From JAIXWP01 sp964428835 (GTDB taxonomy: Bacteria; Bacteroidota; Bacteroidia; Flavobacteriales_D; Sanyastnellaceae), in NCBI GenBank assembly GCA_964428835.1, contig CAYRZQ010000001.1, forward strand, positions 86,069 to 150,068: DNA of 64,000 nt. Direction: 5' to 3'. The stretch's first letter is position 1. Each line of letters opens with the position of its first letter. Shown here piece after piece: positions 7,814-18,172 of the stretch. The notes under the pieces are model-generated. The model was not told the origin of the DNA. It searched no databases and saw only the letters and a program-made list of their open reading frames with translations. The translations under genes were made by a program, and so were the position numbers.

Positions 7814-8775
7814 ATAAAATAAAAGCTCAACAACCTCCAATCATATTGATTTTGCTCTTTTGTTTGGGCGCCTTTTTTCACGTGGAATCAACTGCGCAGC
7901 GCGTAATTGTGTACACACCGATTTTTGAATGGGTGGATGAAAAAGAGAAGGTGGTGATCAATTCTTTTGAAGGAGGCGGCCGAGAATATAGCTATGAGAA
8001 ACTCATCAATAAAAAATTGGAGCGTCTCGATAGCGTGGTGATTTGGACGAATGGGGTGCGTGAATTTGTACCTGGTTTTGATTTGAATGAATATGGTCAA
8101 GGAAAAGTAAATACTCCTGAAGAAGCGGATACACTTTGGTTTTACGCGCGAAGGAAGAAAGTGGCGTACTATCATGACTACCAAATGATGCAAGGTATGT
8201 CGCGCAGTTTTAATGTCTATTTCACGGAAAAACCACACACGTTAATTCGCCATGGGTTTTTTAATTTGCCCTTTCAGATTGATGATGCGGGTTATGTGGT
8301 AAAAAGAGATTTTGAAAAGTGTAGGTCGAATGAAGACTGGGAAAAGCTTTGTGCACAATGGTCTTCGACCTATAAGGGTTGTTGGTTATCACACAATTCT
8401 AGTGAAGCATACTTGAATTTCTTAGGAAAGAAAAAGGAATATACTACCGAGGTGTTGCAAGTAATAGCCAAGAACCAAAAAGTAGATTTTATTTCTATCA
8501 GATCTTTTGATGTCCTTAGAAATGAAGACACTTATTTTACTTCAAAAAACCTCACGATCTATACAGATATACCTGCAGAAAGAGTATTCGAAATGGCAGC
8601 CAAACAAGGCTTTGAGCTTTTTCCTGATGGAAGAAGCGGCAAGCGCTACAACTTCAGATATACCAAGAGTAAAATAATTGATCGCCGATACATAAAGGCT
8701 TGTAAAAAATTTACTGAAGCCGTATCCGCAAAGTACGCCACCAATGATTACTACTTTCAGGTGCGGCTCGACTAA
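7798..8775 (+). CDS. Secreted protein of unknown function
   Basis: The 325-residue protein overlaps the carbonic anhydrase gene by 16 bases in another frame, so the two are translationally coupled. A hydrophobic stretch at residues 16-29 followed by STAQ indicates a signal peptide; the lone cysteine there is not in a lipobox. I recognise no domain. The sequence is rich in aromatic and charged residues and has no T9SS tail. Start codons further downstream would remove the signal peptide. It ends two bases before the convergent PorP/SprF stop codon, with no terminator between. Confidence 0.75.
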   Translation: MVQEINKIKAQQPPIILILLFCLGAFFHVESTAQRVIVYTPIFEWVDEKEKVVINSFEGGGREYSYEKLINKKLERLDSVVIWTNGVREFVPGFDLNEYGQGKVNTPEEADTLWFYARRKKVAYYHDYQMMQGMSRSFNVYFTEKPHTLIRHGFFNLPFQIDDAGYVVKRDFEKCRSNEDWEKLCAQWSSTYKGCWLSHNSSEAYLNFLGKKKEYTTEVLQVIAKNQKVDFISIRSFDVLRNEDTYFTSKNLTIYTDIPAERVFEMAAKQGFELFPDGRSGKRYNFRYTKSKIIDRRYIKACKKFTEAVSAKYATNDYYFQVRLD

Positions 8776-8777
8776 AT

Positions 8778-9746
8778 TTACTTTCCACAGTAAATAAAGC
8801 CCATTTCAAAACCTCCACGACGTCCGCTGTATTTCATCAAATCACTGGTGACGATATCGTAGCTGATGCGGAATGTATTGTTTTTGTGACGCATTCCTAA
8901 GTGCAATACAACGCTGTCTTTCACGCGCACGGCGGCACCTCCAAGAATACTATATCCCGTGTTTTGCAATTTATAAGCAGTAATAATTCCAGCGTTGATT
9001 TCACGCGCTTTAGCTTGGCTCATGTACAATACAGAAGGAGTAACGGTAATGTATTCTCCAAAGAAAACATCACAGTTGAAAATACCATTGAAACGCATCG
9101 GCAAACGAGCGGTCTGTCCAGTGAACGATTCATTGGGTCTGTTGATGTGATATAAAGACAGACCAATTGAAGGATCAAAGCGTTTTTTCTTGTCGGTGTA
9201 TTTGTAAAAAATACCAAAACTAGCGTCGAACTTGAGAATGCTCATGTCCGGAAGATCTTCTCCATTGGGAAGAGTTGGATCCAAACCGAATGCTGAGTTG
9301 TATTGATTTTCAAATAATAAATCTCTTTGTGAGAATTTTTTCTGATACAATCCAATTTGAAATCCAGTTGACAAAAAGTGGTCTTTACTTTTTGGATCTG
9401 TGATCTGGTATGCGCCAGAAGCTGCCATTGAAAATGTGTCGAAGTTGGAAGCGCCGGCGATGTGATTCATTAAAAGTAAACCAGCTCCGAAACGCTTCAT
9501 CTTCATGTCGTAGCCCGCACCCACTGCGCTGTACGGCTTTCCATTGAGCTTTTGCCATTGCGAACGATAAGTTCCAGCAAAGCGATATTTGATGTTGTCT
9601 TTGGCAGAGTACATTCCTGTTTGAGCAGGATTGTAATACAAGGGCAACATATCAAATTGTGATAAGTGAAAGTCTTGTGCTTTTATTGATATTCCCACCA
9701 ACGAGAACATCAAGATAATAACTGAAAGGATAAAATTCTTTTTCAT
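8778..9746 (-). CDS. PorP/SprF-family type IX secretion outer-membrane protein
   Basis: The 322-residue protein has a signal peptide (residues 1-23, ending IKAQ) followed by the family signature of an F-x-LSQF segment and PLYYNPAQTGMY. The remainder alternates in a beta-barrel pattern and ends in a short aromatic strand (MGFIYCGK). In Flavobacterium johnsoniae SprF is encoded next to the adhesin SprB and is needed for its secretion. PorP/SprF proteins are thought to bind type B T9SS substrates at the surface. Here the gene follows the giant type B protein by 21 bases in the same direction and no promoter is visible between, so this pair very likely works the same way. Confidence 0.92.
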   Translation of the reverse strand: MKKNFILSVIILMFSLVGISIKAQDFHLSQFDMLPLYYNPAQTGMYSAKDNIKYRFAGTYRSQWQKLNGKPYSAVGAGYDMKMKRFGAGLLLMNHIAGASNFDTFSMAASGAYQITDPKSKDHFLSTGFQIGLYQKKFSQRDLLFENQYNSAFGLDPTLPNGEDLPDMSILKFDASFGIFYKYTDKKKRFDPSIGLSLYHINRPNESFTGQTARLPMRFNGIFNCDVFFGEYITVTPSVLYMSQAKAREINAGIITAYKLQNTGYSILGGAAVRVKDSVVLHLGMRHKNNTFRISYDIVTSDLMKYSGRRGGFEMGFIYCGK

Positions 9747-9767
9747 GATGTTGATTGTTGTGGTGAA

Positions 9768-12700
9768 TTATCGGATAAGGGTTACGTTGCCTGACATTTT
9801 AATATTCTTTCCATCAATGGTTTTTCCTGATACGGTATAGACATAGACACCCACAGGCTGTGCAGTGCCTTGGTAAGTGCCGTCCCATCCGCCTTTTGGA
9901 TCAGTAGTGGAGAAAATTAAATTTCCCCATCCATTGAAAATTTTAAAGTCCACGGACTCGAAAGGTCCGCCTAATACGTGAAGTACATCATTACCACCAT
10001 CACCATTCGGGCTAAATCCGGTTGGAACGGCAATAGGTTCAATGGCCTTTGAAAGAGCCTGTACAACCGACACAATCGAGTCGCTGCAACCAGCGGTGTT
10101 GGTCACAACAAGCGTCACACCATATTGACCCTCAGCTGGGAATGTAACTGTCGGATTCTGAGAAGAGCTAGTAGCTCCGTTTTCAAATGACCAGCTCCAA
10201 GACGCGGCACCTACAGATTCATCTGTAAACACTACATTTAAAGCATCATCAGAGAGGCTAGAGAATGCGGCGGTTGGTACGTCCTCAACAATAATGGTAA
10301 TGGCGTCTGTAGCTTCAGGACATTGTTGGTTGTTGGTAGAAGTGAGTGTGAGCTCAATTGTTCCAACGGCCAAGTCAGAGGCGCTAAGGATGTAGGTGTT
10401 GATCAACTCATCCGCACTGAATGCAAAAGCCCCTGTTCCTGTCGTATTCCAAATTCCAGTTGAAACAGACCCAGCGATGATACCCGACAATTCTATTTCC
10501 GATTGATCGCCACAGATCACACGGTCTGGTCCGGCATTCACCACCGTAGTTGGAATGATAGTGATCACCAATTCGTCGGTGACTACAGGACACGCACCAT
10601 TGGCGCTGCTTGACAATGTGAGCGTAACAGAGCCGGTCGAAATGTCTGATGCCGAGACGTTGTAGGTGTTGTTTAGAACAGTGTTGGCATTCGCGAAAGC
10701 GCCTGTTCCCGAGGCATTCCAGCTGGCGCTTCCAGATGCGCTGACTACATTACCTATAATTGTAACTGCTGATTCAGCAGCGCAGATGGTTTGATCAGCA
10801 CCCGCATTTACTAATGCCAGCGTATTGATATCTATACGAAGAGTATCGTTGCTTGCAACACAAAGCCCAGTGTTGTTTGCGGTGAGCACGAGTTCAACAA
10901 ATCCATTTTGAATATCGCCAGCAGAAGGTGAATAAGCTTGTGTTTCACCAAAGACGCTTGACGGTTCAAAAGTTCCGGTACCTAAGGTGGACCATGCACC
11001 AGTGGTAGATGCGCCACTGATATTACCCGCGAGATTTACAGTTTCTTGAGTGCTGCAAACTGTAAGATTATTGCCAGCAGAAACACTGGAAATAGGAGTA
11101 ATACTAACAACGAGAGTATCGTATCCAGGCTCACAACTTCCATTATTGGTACTGACTAAGTAGAAGCTTATCGAACCGAGCAAACGATCGGTTTCTGATA
11201 AAGTGTAAGCAGCATTGATATCTGTGCTATTGGAGAAAGTTCCGCTTCCGTTAGTTGTCCAATTCCCTTGAGTAGCGCCACCAGTAATGATTCCAGAAAG
11301 ATTGATTTGCTCTTGCGATGCGCAGATTTGTGCATCATTGCCAGCTTGAACAAATACGCTTGAGCTGAATGTTACCGTCATTTCATCCGTTACAACAGGG
11401 CAGTTTCCTGTATTGGTTGGAGTTAGAGTAAACGTGACGCTACCAGAAAGTCTATCCGCCTCACTGAATTCATAGATAGCATTTAGAGCGCTTGCATCAG
11501 GAATAAAGTTACCAGAACCTGATGTGGTCCAAACTCCAGTAGTGGTGCCGTTGGCAATCAGCCCTTGCAGTTGTGTTACATCAGCTGAGATACAAACGGT
11601 TTGATCTTGTCCAGCATTCACCGCAATGCCAGAGGACATTGTGAGGGTAATAACATCTGAAACAGGAAGACAATCGCCTATACCTGTTGTAGTGATGGTA
11701 AGACTTACGGAACCGAGCGCTTGTTCGGTTTGTGTTGGTGCATAGGACATGTTGGCGCTTGTAGCATTTGGGGTAAAAGATCCGCTGCCGCCGCTCCATA
11801 CTATACCAGTAGCATTTGTAAAGGTGGCGGATAAATTGAAAACTGGATTTTCTCCGCACACGAATAAATCATTTCCAGCATTTACTGTAGGTGCTGGTGT
11901 GAAGTTGATGATCATGTCATCGCTTGCGCTGTTACAGCTATTGGTAGCTGACCAAGTAAGAGTGACACTTCCATTGATGACATCTTGTTCAGATGCTTGA
12001 TAAATTGCATTTGCTGCGGTGCTTGAAGGTGAGAATACACCAGTGCCCGAACTTGTCCAAACACCTGTAGTGGCCGCTCCTGTTAAAGAACCAGCAAGTT
12101 GAACATTGGCATTATTGCCACAGACTGTTTGATTTGCGCCCGCGTTTGCTCCACCAACGTTGAAGATATTCAATGTCATCTGATCAGATACGGCAGCACA
12201 CGAACCATTGTTGGTGGTAGTCAATGTAAGTGTAATTGTTTGTGCAGCTACATCAGCAGGTGATGGAGTATATATCGCATTGAGCGATGTATTGTTTGGG
12301 CTAAATGTTCCAGATCCGCTTGTGGTCCATACGCCCGTTGGAACTCCTCCAGTGATTTGACCTTCGAGTTGAATGGTGGTTTGATCTGCGCAAATGGTTT
12401 GATTGACGCCCGCATTAACAGATCGTGCTGGAGTTATTGTGAGTAAGAGTGTATCTACAGCTTGGTTACAACTATTGGCCGCGAGGAAGATGAATACCTC
12501 ACCAGATGCAATATCCGTAGCGCTAGGTGTATATGTGGCGTTGAGCGCGTTGATGCTTGGGCTGAATGTTCCGGTTCCAGTGGTTCCCCATTGTCCAGAT
12601 GTAGCGCCTCCACCAATGACACCGCTGATATTGATCACCGCATTGTTTCCACAAACGGTTTGATTTGCACCAGCATTAGCAAGACCCGCAGGAAGAATCA

Positions 12701-15700
12701 CAATATTCATTTGATCGGTTACTGCATTGCAAGTGCCGTTTCCAGTGGAGGTGAGTGTGAGAATTACAGAGCCAAATAAACTATCTGCTGCGCTGCATTC
12801 ATAGATGGCGTTTAGCGCTGTGTTATTTGGAATAAATGTTCCGCTACCAGAAGTTGACCAAACACCAGTATTTGAAGTACCGCTAACGCTTCCGCTTAGC
12901 TGCACGTTGAGATTGCTCACGCAAATGGTTTGATCCAAGCCAGCATTTACTTCTGGAGCAGGCACAATATCAACGATAACAGATGATGTTTCTGGAAGAC
13001 AGAGTCCGTTGCCTGTTGAGGTTAATGTCAGTACGAGACCACCGTTGTTTATCTCAGATGCGCTTGGAATGTATTGTGCATTTAATGCATTTGCATTCGG
13101 AACAAAAGTACCGCTTCCACCAGACCAAGTTCCGCCATTGGCAATTGCCACAGAACCATTGAGATTTACAGCAGCATTATTTTCACATGAAACGAGAGTG
13201 TTTCCTGCGTTCACAACGGGTGATGGAGTATAGTTAATACGTACAACATCAGATACAGGTAGGCAAGTTCCATTGCCAGAAGTGGTAAGTGTGAGCTCTA
13301 CAAAACCGTTTGCGATTTCAGTCGCAGTAGGCTGATATGATGCGTTGAGTGCATTGGCGGATGGTGAGAACACACCGAGGCCACCCGACCATTGTCCTCC
13401 AGCAGCGAAATTGATGAAGCCATTTAGGTTAGCGAGAGGATTGTTTCCACAAACTGTTTGATCGTTGCCCGCATTTGCGATTGGTGCTGGAGCAAACGTG
13501 ATAACCACATCATCGCTTACAGGACTGCATGTTCCATTTCCAGTAGACGTAAGAGTGAGCGTCAAACTTCCAAGGGCAATTTCTGCGGCAGTAGGAGTAT
13601 ATGTGGCATTGAGTACTGTTGGTGATGGGAAATAGGTTCCTGCGCCGCCTGTCCAAACGCCACCGAGTGCGTTGAATACTTGGCCGCTCAGCGACACGGT
13701 AGAATTATTCGCACATGCGCTAATATTCAATCCGGCATTTACAATTGGTGCGGGAGCTATAGTAATGGTAACTTGATCCGTCACTTGATTGCAAAGTCCG
13801 TTTCCTGTTGTGGTGAGTGTAAGTGTTACAGAGCCTATTGCAATTTCTGTTGCGGTAGGTGTGTAAGTTGCATTGAGAGTGTTTGCGTTTGGAGAGAATG
13901 TGCCATTGCCCCCGCTCCATGTGCCGCCCGAAGCAATCGTAACTGATCCATTGAGTGTAGCAGTTGCATTATTAGCACACACTAGTATATCAGATCCCGC
14001 ATTGGCTGTTGGTGCTGCAGTAAATTGAATCGATACCTGATCTGATACAGCAGTACACAATCCATTGCCGGTTGAGGTAAGGGTGAGCGTAATGCTTCCT
14101 GACGCAATTTCGGCCGCTGTTGGTGTGTATGTAGCATTGAGGGTATTGTTGTTTGGCGAGAACAAACCAAGACCTCCAGACCATTGAGCGCCTGAAGCTA
14201 TGGTTACGGCTCCAGCGAGATTGATTGAGGCATTGTTAGCGCATCGCACTTGATCTGGGCCTGCATTCACCGTTGGCGCAGCTGTGTAGTTAATTACCAT
14301 TTGGTCGGTTACAGCTACGCAAAGTCCATTACCAGTTGATGTTAAAGTAAGTGTGACGTTACCTGCGGCAATTTCTGCTGCTGTAGGTGTATAGATTGCG
14401 TTGAGTGTATTTGCATTGGGTGAGAATGTTCCAGCGCCTCCTGTCCATTGTCCGCCGGTTGCGTTGGTCACGCTGCCTGCGAGTGTTACGGCTGCATTGT
14501 TAGCGCATGCAGTGCGATCTACACCAGCATTTACAATCGGTGCTGGATTGATAGTAATTACTACTTGATCTGTCACTTGATTGCAAAGGCCGTTACCTGT
14601 TGTGGTAAGTGTGAGCGTTACGGTACCTGCATTTCTTTCTGCTAACGAAGGTGTATAGGTAGCGTTGAGTGTATTAGCGTTGGGAGAGAATGTCCCTGTG
14701 CCTCCGCTCCATACGCCCCCGCCTGCGATAGACACAGAACCATTCAGGGTTGCCACCGCGTTGTTCGCGCAGACAGTGATGTCTGCACCAGCATTGGCAG
14801 TTGGAGCGGCGGTGAATTGAATAGTCACTTGATCCGTCACGGCAGTACACAACCCATTACCTGTTGAGGTAAGCGTCAGCGTAATATTTCCTGATGCAAT
14901 TTCAGTTGCCGTTGGAGTGTATGTAGCGTTGAGAGTGTTATTGTTGGGTGAAAATACACCGAGACCACCCGACCATTGACCACCGGTGGCAATAGTAACT
15001 GCTCCCGCCAGGCTGATAGTCGCGTTGTTTGCACATCGCACCTGGTCTGGACCAGCGTTTACGGTTGGTGCTGCGCTGTAACTAATAATCATTTGATCTG
15101 TGACCGCTATACAAGAGCCGTTGCCAGTTGATGTAAGCGTAAGAGTGACACTTCCCGCGGCAATCTCTGCTGCGGTTGGAGTATAGATGGCATTGAGCGT
15201 ATTTGCATTTGGAGAAAATGTTCCAGCACCACCCGACCATTGTCCTCCACTTGCATTGGTGATGCTTCCAGCAAGAGTCACCGCTGCGTTGTTAGCACAT
15301 GCGGTGCGGTCTGTGCCAGCGTTTACAATTGGTGCAGGAGTAATGGTGATGATGACTTGATCAGTCACTTGGGTACACAGTCCGTTACCAGTTGTGGTGA
15401 GCGTAAGTGTAACAGAGCCTGCATTTCTTTCTGCTAATGAAGGTGTATAAGTTGCGTTGAGAGTGTTTGCATTTGGAGAAAATGTTCCAGTTCCACCACT
15501 CCAGACGCCGCCTGTGGCGACCGTTACAGCGCCATTAAGAGTTGCTGTTGCATTGTTTGCACAAACGGTGATGTCTGCTCCCGCGTTTGCAGTTGGCGCA
15601 GGTGTGAATGTGATTATTACTTGATCTGTTGCTGCTAAACACTGTCCATTGCCAGTTGTGGTCAATGTAAGTGTAACACTTCCATTCGCTCTTTCTGTAG

Positions 15701-18098
15701 CAGTTGGAGTGTACGTGGCGTTGAGTGCGTTGGCGTTTGGAGAGAATGTACCTAAACCACCCGACCACTGACCTCCTGAGGCGATAGTGACACTACCAGC
15801 AAGAGTGGCGTTGGCGTTGTTAGCACAACGCGTGATGTCTGCGCCAGCGTTGGCTGTTGGTGGAGTAGTATAAAAAATAGTAACTTGATCACTCACACTA
15901 TTACACAATCCATTTCCTGTTGAAGTCAATGTAAGTGTAACACTGCCCGCAAGTATTTCGGCAGCTGTTGGTGTGTACACAGCATTGAGTGTATTTGCTG
16001 ATGGGGCGAAGCTACCGGCGCCACCAGTCCACACACCGCCAGTAGCGATGGTTACAGAACCAGCAAGTGTTGCTGCAGCGTTATTGCCGCAACGTGTGAT
16101 GTCTGCTCCAGCGTTTACAACTGGCGCTGCGGTGAAAGTGATGAGCACATTGTCAGAGATTGGATTACAAATTCCATTTCCTGTTGTGGTGAGTGTCAGC
16201 GCTAAAGATCCTGCATTTAATTCTGCGGTCGTCGGCACGTACACAGCATTGAGTGTTGTATTGTTTGGGATAAATGTTCCAGCACCACCAGTCCAAACGC
16301 CGCCTGTGGCAACGGTTACAGCACCATTAAGTGATACGTTTGAATTGTTGCGGCATACTGTTCTATCTGTACCTGCGTTCACTGTTGGTGCGGGACTAAT
16401 TGTGAGTGTCATTACATCAGAAACAGGAGTACATGCTCCTGTAGATGTTAGCGTAAGAGTTACGCTTCCGGCAGCGGCGTCTGCTGCGCTGGGTGTGTAC
16501 ACTGCGTTAAGGGCGGTATTGTTTGGTGTAAAGCTACCGGTGCCAGAGGAGCTCCAAATACCTGTTGTTGTTCCACCTGAAACTGCGCCATTTAACTGAG
16601 CCGTAGCGTTTGCGCAAATAGTTTGATCAGGTCCTGCGGAGGCCGTAATTGGCGCAACGAATTCTGAGAAGTATCCATATTTACAACCCGAAGAGGCGCC
16701 TCCGTTTCCTAGTCCAAGTGCGAATACATCGATGCTATTGGTGATTCTGAAAGTCTGATCAACTGGGATTTGTGCGGTGTTGTAGGTAATGCGCGCGGCG
16801 CTCCAAACACCAGCAGTTCCGGGTACTTGCACGAAGGCTGTAGTCGGAATCGTCGCGGTTCCCGGTCCTGTTATGGTAAATCCATTGACTGCCGCGGTAC
16901 GACAAAGTATGGTGAGGTAAAATGTTTGGCTCGACCCACGCACAAAGTTTACGGCTTGCGAACCAGCGCAATTGAGAGGAGGCAATTGAGCCATTCCCAT
17001 CTCACATCCGAATCCAGTAATGTGCATGGCGTACGTGGGTTCTGTACATCGAATGTAAACAGAGTTGTCGAGTCCAGTTGACAAATAGTCCATATCAATT
17101 CGGTAGTATTCTCCTGCGAAAAGTGTTGCAATTGGAGTAGCGCTTCCATTGATGAATACACGAGTATTGTTTCGTGTAGCCATTAATACAACGCTTTCAT
17201 CCCCGTTGCTGGCAAGAGCACCTTTGACTGCGATGTAGTCCGTTCCCACAACATCGGTAGGCACAATCTGATCACCAAGAATATCGAAACAACCGCCGGC
17301 AGGGCTGCGGTTGGAATCGTCTTTTAATGAAACAGTAATTGGTTTGTCTGAAAGCACTACGGCGCCAGAAGGGTGTGTGCTTGGCTGCGTATAGTTTGTT
17401 CCAGTCCATCCGCAAGAATATGTTTGTCCAGCATTGAGGGTGATGGAAAATTGTTGAAGTGCGGGATAACCATCAACGGGTGTTGGCGAATAGATAGTGA
17501 CAACAGTGTTATTTTCTGTTGCACAAATATCAAATGAAGCAAACGCGAGATGAGGCGAAGCGAATACTTGGTTGGGAAAAGCGGCGTGTTTGTGCAAAGG
17601 AATATAGAACTCCGTTCCCAATGCATTTGGTCCTTTTAGTGCCCAGATATCGGTATTGTTGGTATTTGCACATTCGTAGTAGCAGGTGATAGATGTGGTG
17701 GCCTGCACGCGAAGACCAGTGTTTACAACTGTGTTCGTTGGTCTGGTTTCGAGAACGGACTTGAATGCAGTCAAATTGATGCGCTGTGACTCGTTGGCCG
17801 CCAAGGTTACTACTATTGGATTACCGCCATTGAATCCAGGATTGGCAGGCTGTGATATGGTTACAGTGGAGGCTTGTCCTGTGGATGAGACGAATAGAAA
17901 TAGTGGTTCTCCACCTGGACTATTGTGCAGATCCGTTATGTCTGGTGGTGCAAACCAGAAATCCGTTCCGCTTTGTGCAAGCATTGTATTGCTTGTGCAA
18001 ATGGTCCATGTAAGTAAGATGAGAGATACTAAACGAGTAAAATTTGGTAGCATGCAAAGCCAATTTGGTGCATTCTTTACGAAAGTTTGTTGTAACAT
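9768..18098 (-). CDS. Giant type B T9SS surface protein with about 24 Ig-like repeats
   Basis: This 2776-residue protein has four parts. A signal peptide (ending TMLAQ) leads in; either ATG 18098 or the in-frame ATG 18053 could be the start. Residues about 43-470 resemble the IgGFc-binding N-terminal domain (SGTDFWFAPP opening). About 24 units of roughly 88 residues follow, each opening (V/A)NAG.D...C and containing W(S/T)GG.G.F.P, LNA.YTP and LTLT(S/T)TGNG. A PKD domain (about 2618-2683) and a C-terminal gliding-motility domain (about 2696-2776; FSPNGDG, FKIFNGWG, GVYVYTV) close the protein. It should be exported by the T9SS and held on the surface, acting as an adhesin or motility-related filament. 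The PorP/SprF gene lies 21 bases downstream. Confidence 0.92.
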   Translation of the reverse strand: MLQQTFVKNAPNWLCMLPNFTRLVSLILLTWTICTSNTMLAQSGTDFWFAPPDITDLHNSPGGEPLFLFVSSTGQASTVTISQPANPGFNGGNPIVVTLAANESQRINLTAFKSVLETRPTNTVVNTGLRVQATTSITCYYECANTNNTDIWALKGPNALGTEFYIPLHKHAAFPNQVFASPHLAFASFDICATENNTVVTIYSPTPVDGYPALQQFSITLNAGQTYSCGWTGTNYTQPSTHPSGAVVLSDKPITVSLKDDSNRSPAGGCFDILGDQIVPTDVVGTDYIAVKGALASNGDESVVLMATRNNTRVFINGSATPIATLFAGEYYRIDMDYLSTGLDNSVYIRCTEPTYAMHITGFGCEMGMAQLPPLNCAGSQAVNFVRGSSQTFYLTILCRTAAVNGFTITGPGTATIPTTAFVQVPGTAGVWSAARITYNTAQIPVDQTFRITNSIDVFALGLGNGGASSGCKYGYFSEFVAPITASAGPDQTICANATAQLNGAVSGGTTTGIWSSSGTGSFTPNNTALNAVYTPSAADAAAGSVTLTLTSTGACTPVSDVMTLTISPAPTVNAGTDRTVCRNNSNVSLNGAVTVATGGVWTGGAGTFIPNNTTLNAVYVPTTAELNAGSLALTLTTTGNGICNPISDNVLITFTAAPVVNAGADITRCGNNAAATLAGSVTIATGGVWTGGAGSFAPSANTLNAVYTPTAAEILAGSVTLTLTSTGNGLCNSVSDQVTIFYTTPPTANAGADITRCANNANATLAGSVTIASGGQWSGGLGTFSPNANALNATYTPTATERANGSVTLTLTTTGNGQCLAATDQVIITFTPAPTANAGADITVCANNATATLNGAVTVATGGVWSGGTGTFSPNANTLNATYTPSLAERNAGSVTLTLTTTGNGLCTQVTDQVIITITPAPIVNAGTDRTACANNAAVTLAGSITNASGGQWSGGAGTFSPNANTLNAIYTPTAAEIAAGSVTLTLTSTGNGSCIAVTDQMIISYSAAPTVNAGPDQVRCANNATISLAGAVTIATGGQWSGGLGVFSPNNNTLNATYTPTATEIASGNITLTLTSTGNGLCTAVTDQVTIQFTAAPTANAGADITVCANNAVATLNGSVSIAGGGVWSGGTGTFSPNANTLNATYTPSLAERNAGTVTLTLTTTGNGLCNQVTDQVVITINPAPIVNAGVDRTACANNAAVTLAGSVTNATGGQWTGGAGTFSPNANTLNAIYTPTAAEIAAGNVTLTLTSTGNGLCVAVTDQMVINYTAAPTVNAGPDQVRCANNASINLAGAVTIASGAQWSGGLGLFSPNNNTLNATYTPTAAEIASGSITLTLTSTGNGLCTAVSDQVSIQFTAAPTANAGSDILVCANNATATLNGSVTIASGGTWSGGNGTFSPNANTLNATYTPTATEIAIGSVTLTLTTTGNGLCNQVTDQVTITIAPAPIVNAGLNISACANNSTVSLSGQVFNALGGVWTGGAGTYFPSPTVLNATYTPTAAEIALGSLTLTLTSTGNGTCSPVSDDVVITFAPAPIANAGNDQTVCGNNPLANLNGFINFAAGGQWSGGLGVFSPSANALNASYQPTATEIANGFVELTLTTSGNGTCLPVSDVVRINYTPSPVVNAGNTLVSCENNAAVNLNGSVAIANGGTWSGGSGTFVPNANALNAQYIPSASEINNGGLVLTLTSTGNGLCLPETSSVIVDIVPAPEVNAGLDQTICVSNLNVQLSGSVSGTSNTGVWSTSGSGTFIPNNTALNAIYECSAADSLFGSVILTLTSTGNGTCNAVTDQMNIVILPAGLANAGANQTVCGNNAVINISGVIGGGATSGQWGTTGTGTFSPSINALNATYTPSATDIASGEVFIFLAANSCNQAVDTLLLTITPARSVNAGVNQTICADQTTIQLEGQITGGVPTGVWTTSGSGTFSPNNTSLNAIYTPSPADVAAQTITLTLTTTNNGSCAAVSDQMTLNIFNVGGANAGANQTVCGNNANVQLAGSLTGAATTGVWTSSGTGVFSPSSTAANAIYQASEQDVINGSVTLTWSATNSCNSASDDMIINFTPAPTVNAGNDLFVCGENPVFNLSATFTNATGIVWSGGSGSFTPNATSANMSYAPTQTEQALGSVSLTITTTGIGDCLPVSDVITLTMSSGIAVNAGQDQTVCISADVTQLQGLIANGTTTGVWTTSGSGNFIPDASALNAIYEFSEADRLSGSVTFTLTPTNTGNCPVVTDEMTVTFSSSVFVQAGNDAQICASQEQINLSGIITGGATQGNWTTNGSGTFSNSTDINAAYTLSETDRLLGSISFYLVSTNNGSCEPGYDTLVVSITPISSVSAGNNLTVCSTQETVNLAGNISGASTTGAWSTLGTGTFEPSSVFGETQAYSPSAGDIQNGFVELVLTANNTGLCVASNDTLRIDINTLALVNAGADQTICAAESAVTIIGNVVSASGSASWNASGTGAFANANTVLNNTYNVSASDISTGSVTLTLSSSANGACPVVTDELVITIIPTTVVNAGPDRVICGDQSEIELSGIIAGSVSTGIWNTTGTGAFAFSADELINTYILSASDLAVGTIELTLTSTNNQQCPEATDAITIIVEDVPTAAFSSLSDDALNVVFTDESVGAASWSWSFENGATSSSQNPTVTFPAEGQYGVTLVVTNTAGCSDSIVSVVQALSKAIEPIAVPTGFSPNGDGGNDVLHVLGGPFESVDFKIFNGWGNLIFSTTDPKGGWDGTYQGTAQPVGVYVYTVSGKTIDGKNIKMSGNVTLIR
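11175..11192. repeat. 18-bp dispersed palindrome, copy 1
   Basis: ACCGAGCAAACGATCGGT is an exact ACCGA-N8-TCGGT copy inside the giant type B gene. On the coding strand it reads in the frame ACC GAT. Confidence 0.75.
11712..11729. repeat. 18-bp dispersed palindrome, copy 2
   Basis: ACCGAGCGCTTGTTCGGT is an exact copy in the same gene, encoding TEQALGS rather than the TDRLLGS of copy 1. Confidence 0.75.
14010..15597 (-). repeat. Two copies of a three-unit higher-order repeat inside the giant gene
   Basis: Units opening ANAGADITVC, VNAG.DRTAC and VNAGPDQVRC occur in that order twice, at about 15597-14803 and 14803-14010, and a further ANAGSDILVC unit follows. The spacing of equivalent positions is about 790 bases, or three 88-residue units. 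This indicates duplication of a three-unit block after the single units had diverged. Confidence 0.8.
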
Positions 18099-18172
18099 GT
18101 TTCGCAGGATGTGTTAAATATGATTCCCTGATTTTTAGTATTTTCGTATTGAAACCTCAATTTAAATCTAAC

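Noticed and set aside
2629..7887. parS centromere sites (CACGTG-centred words)
   Set aside because: Only 11-12 of 16 bases match TGTTTCACGTGAAACA, and CACGTG itself is not more common than expected by chance.
15973..16599. 208-codon plus-strand frame inside the giant type B gene
   Set aside because: It is antisense to a clearly coding repeat array and is low in complexity; similar frames arise from the other repeats and from the two other giant genes.
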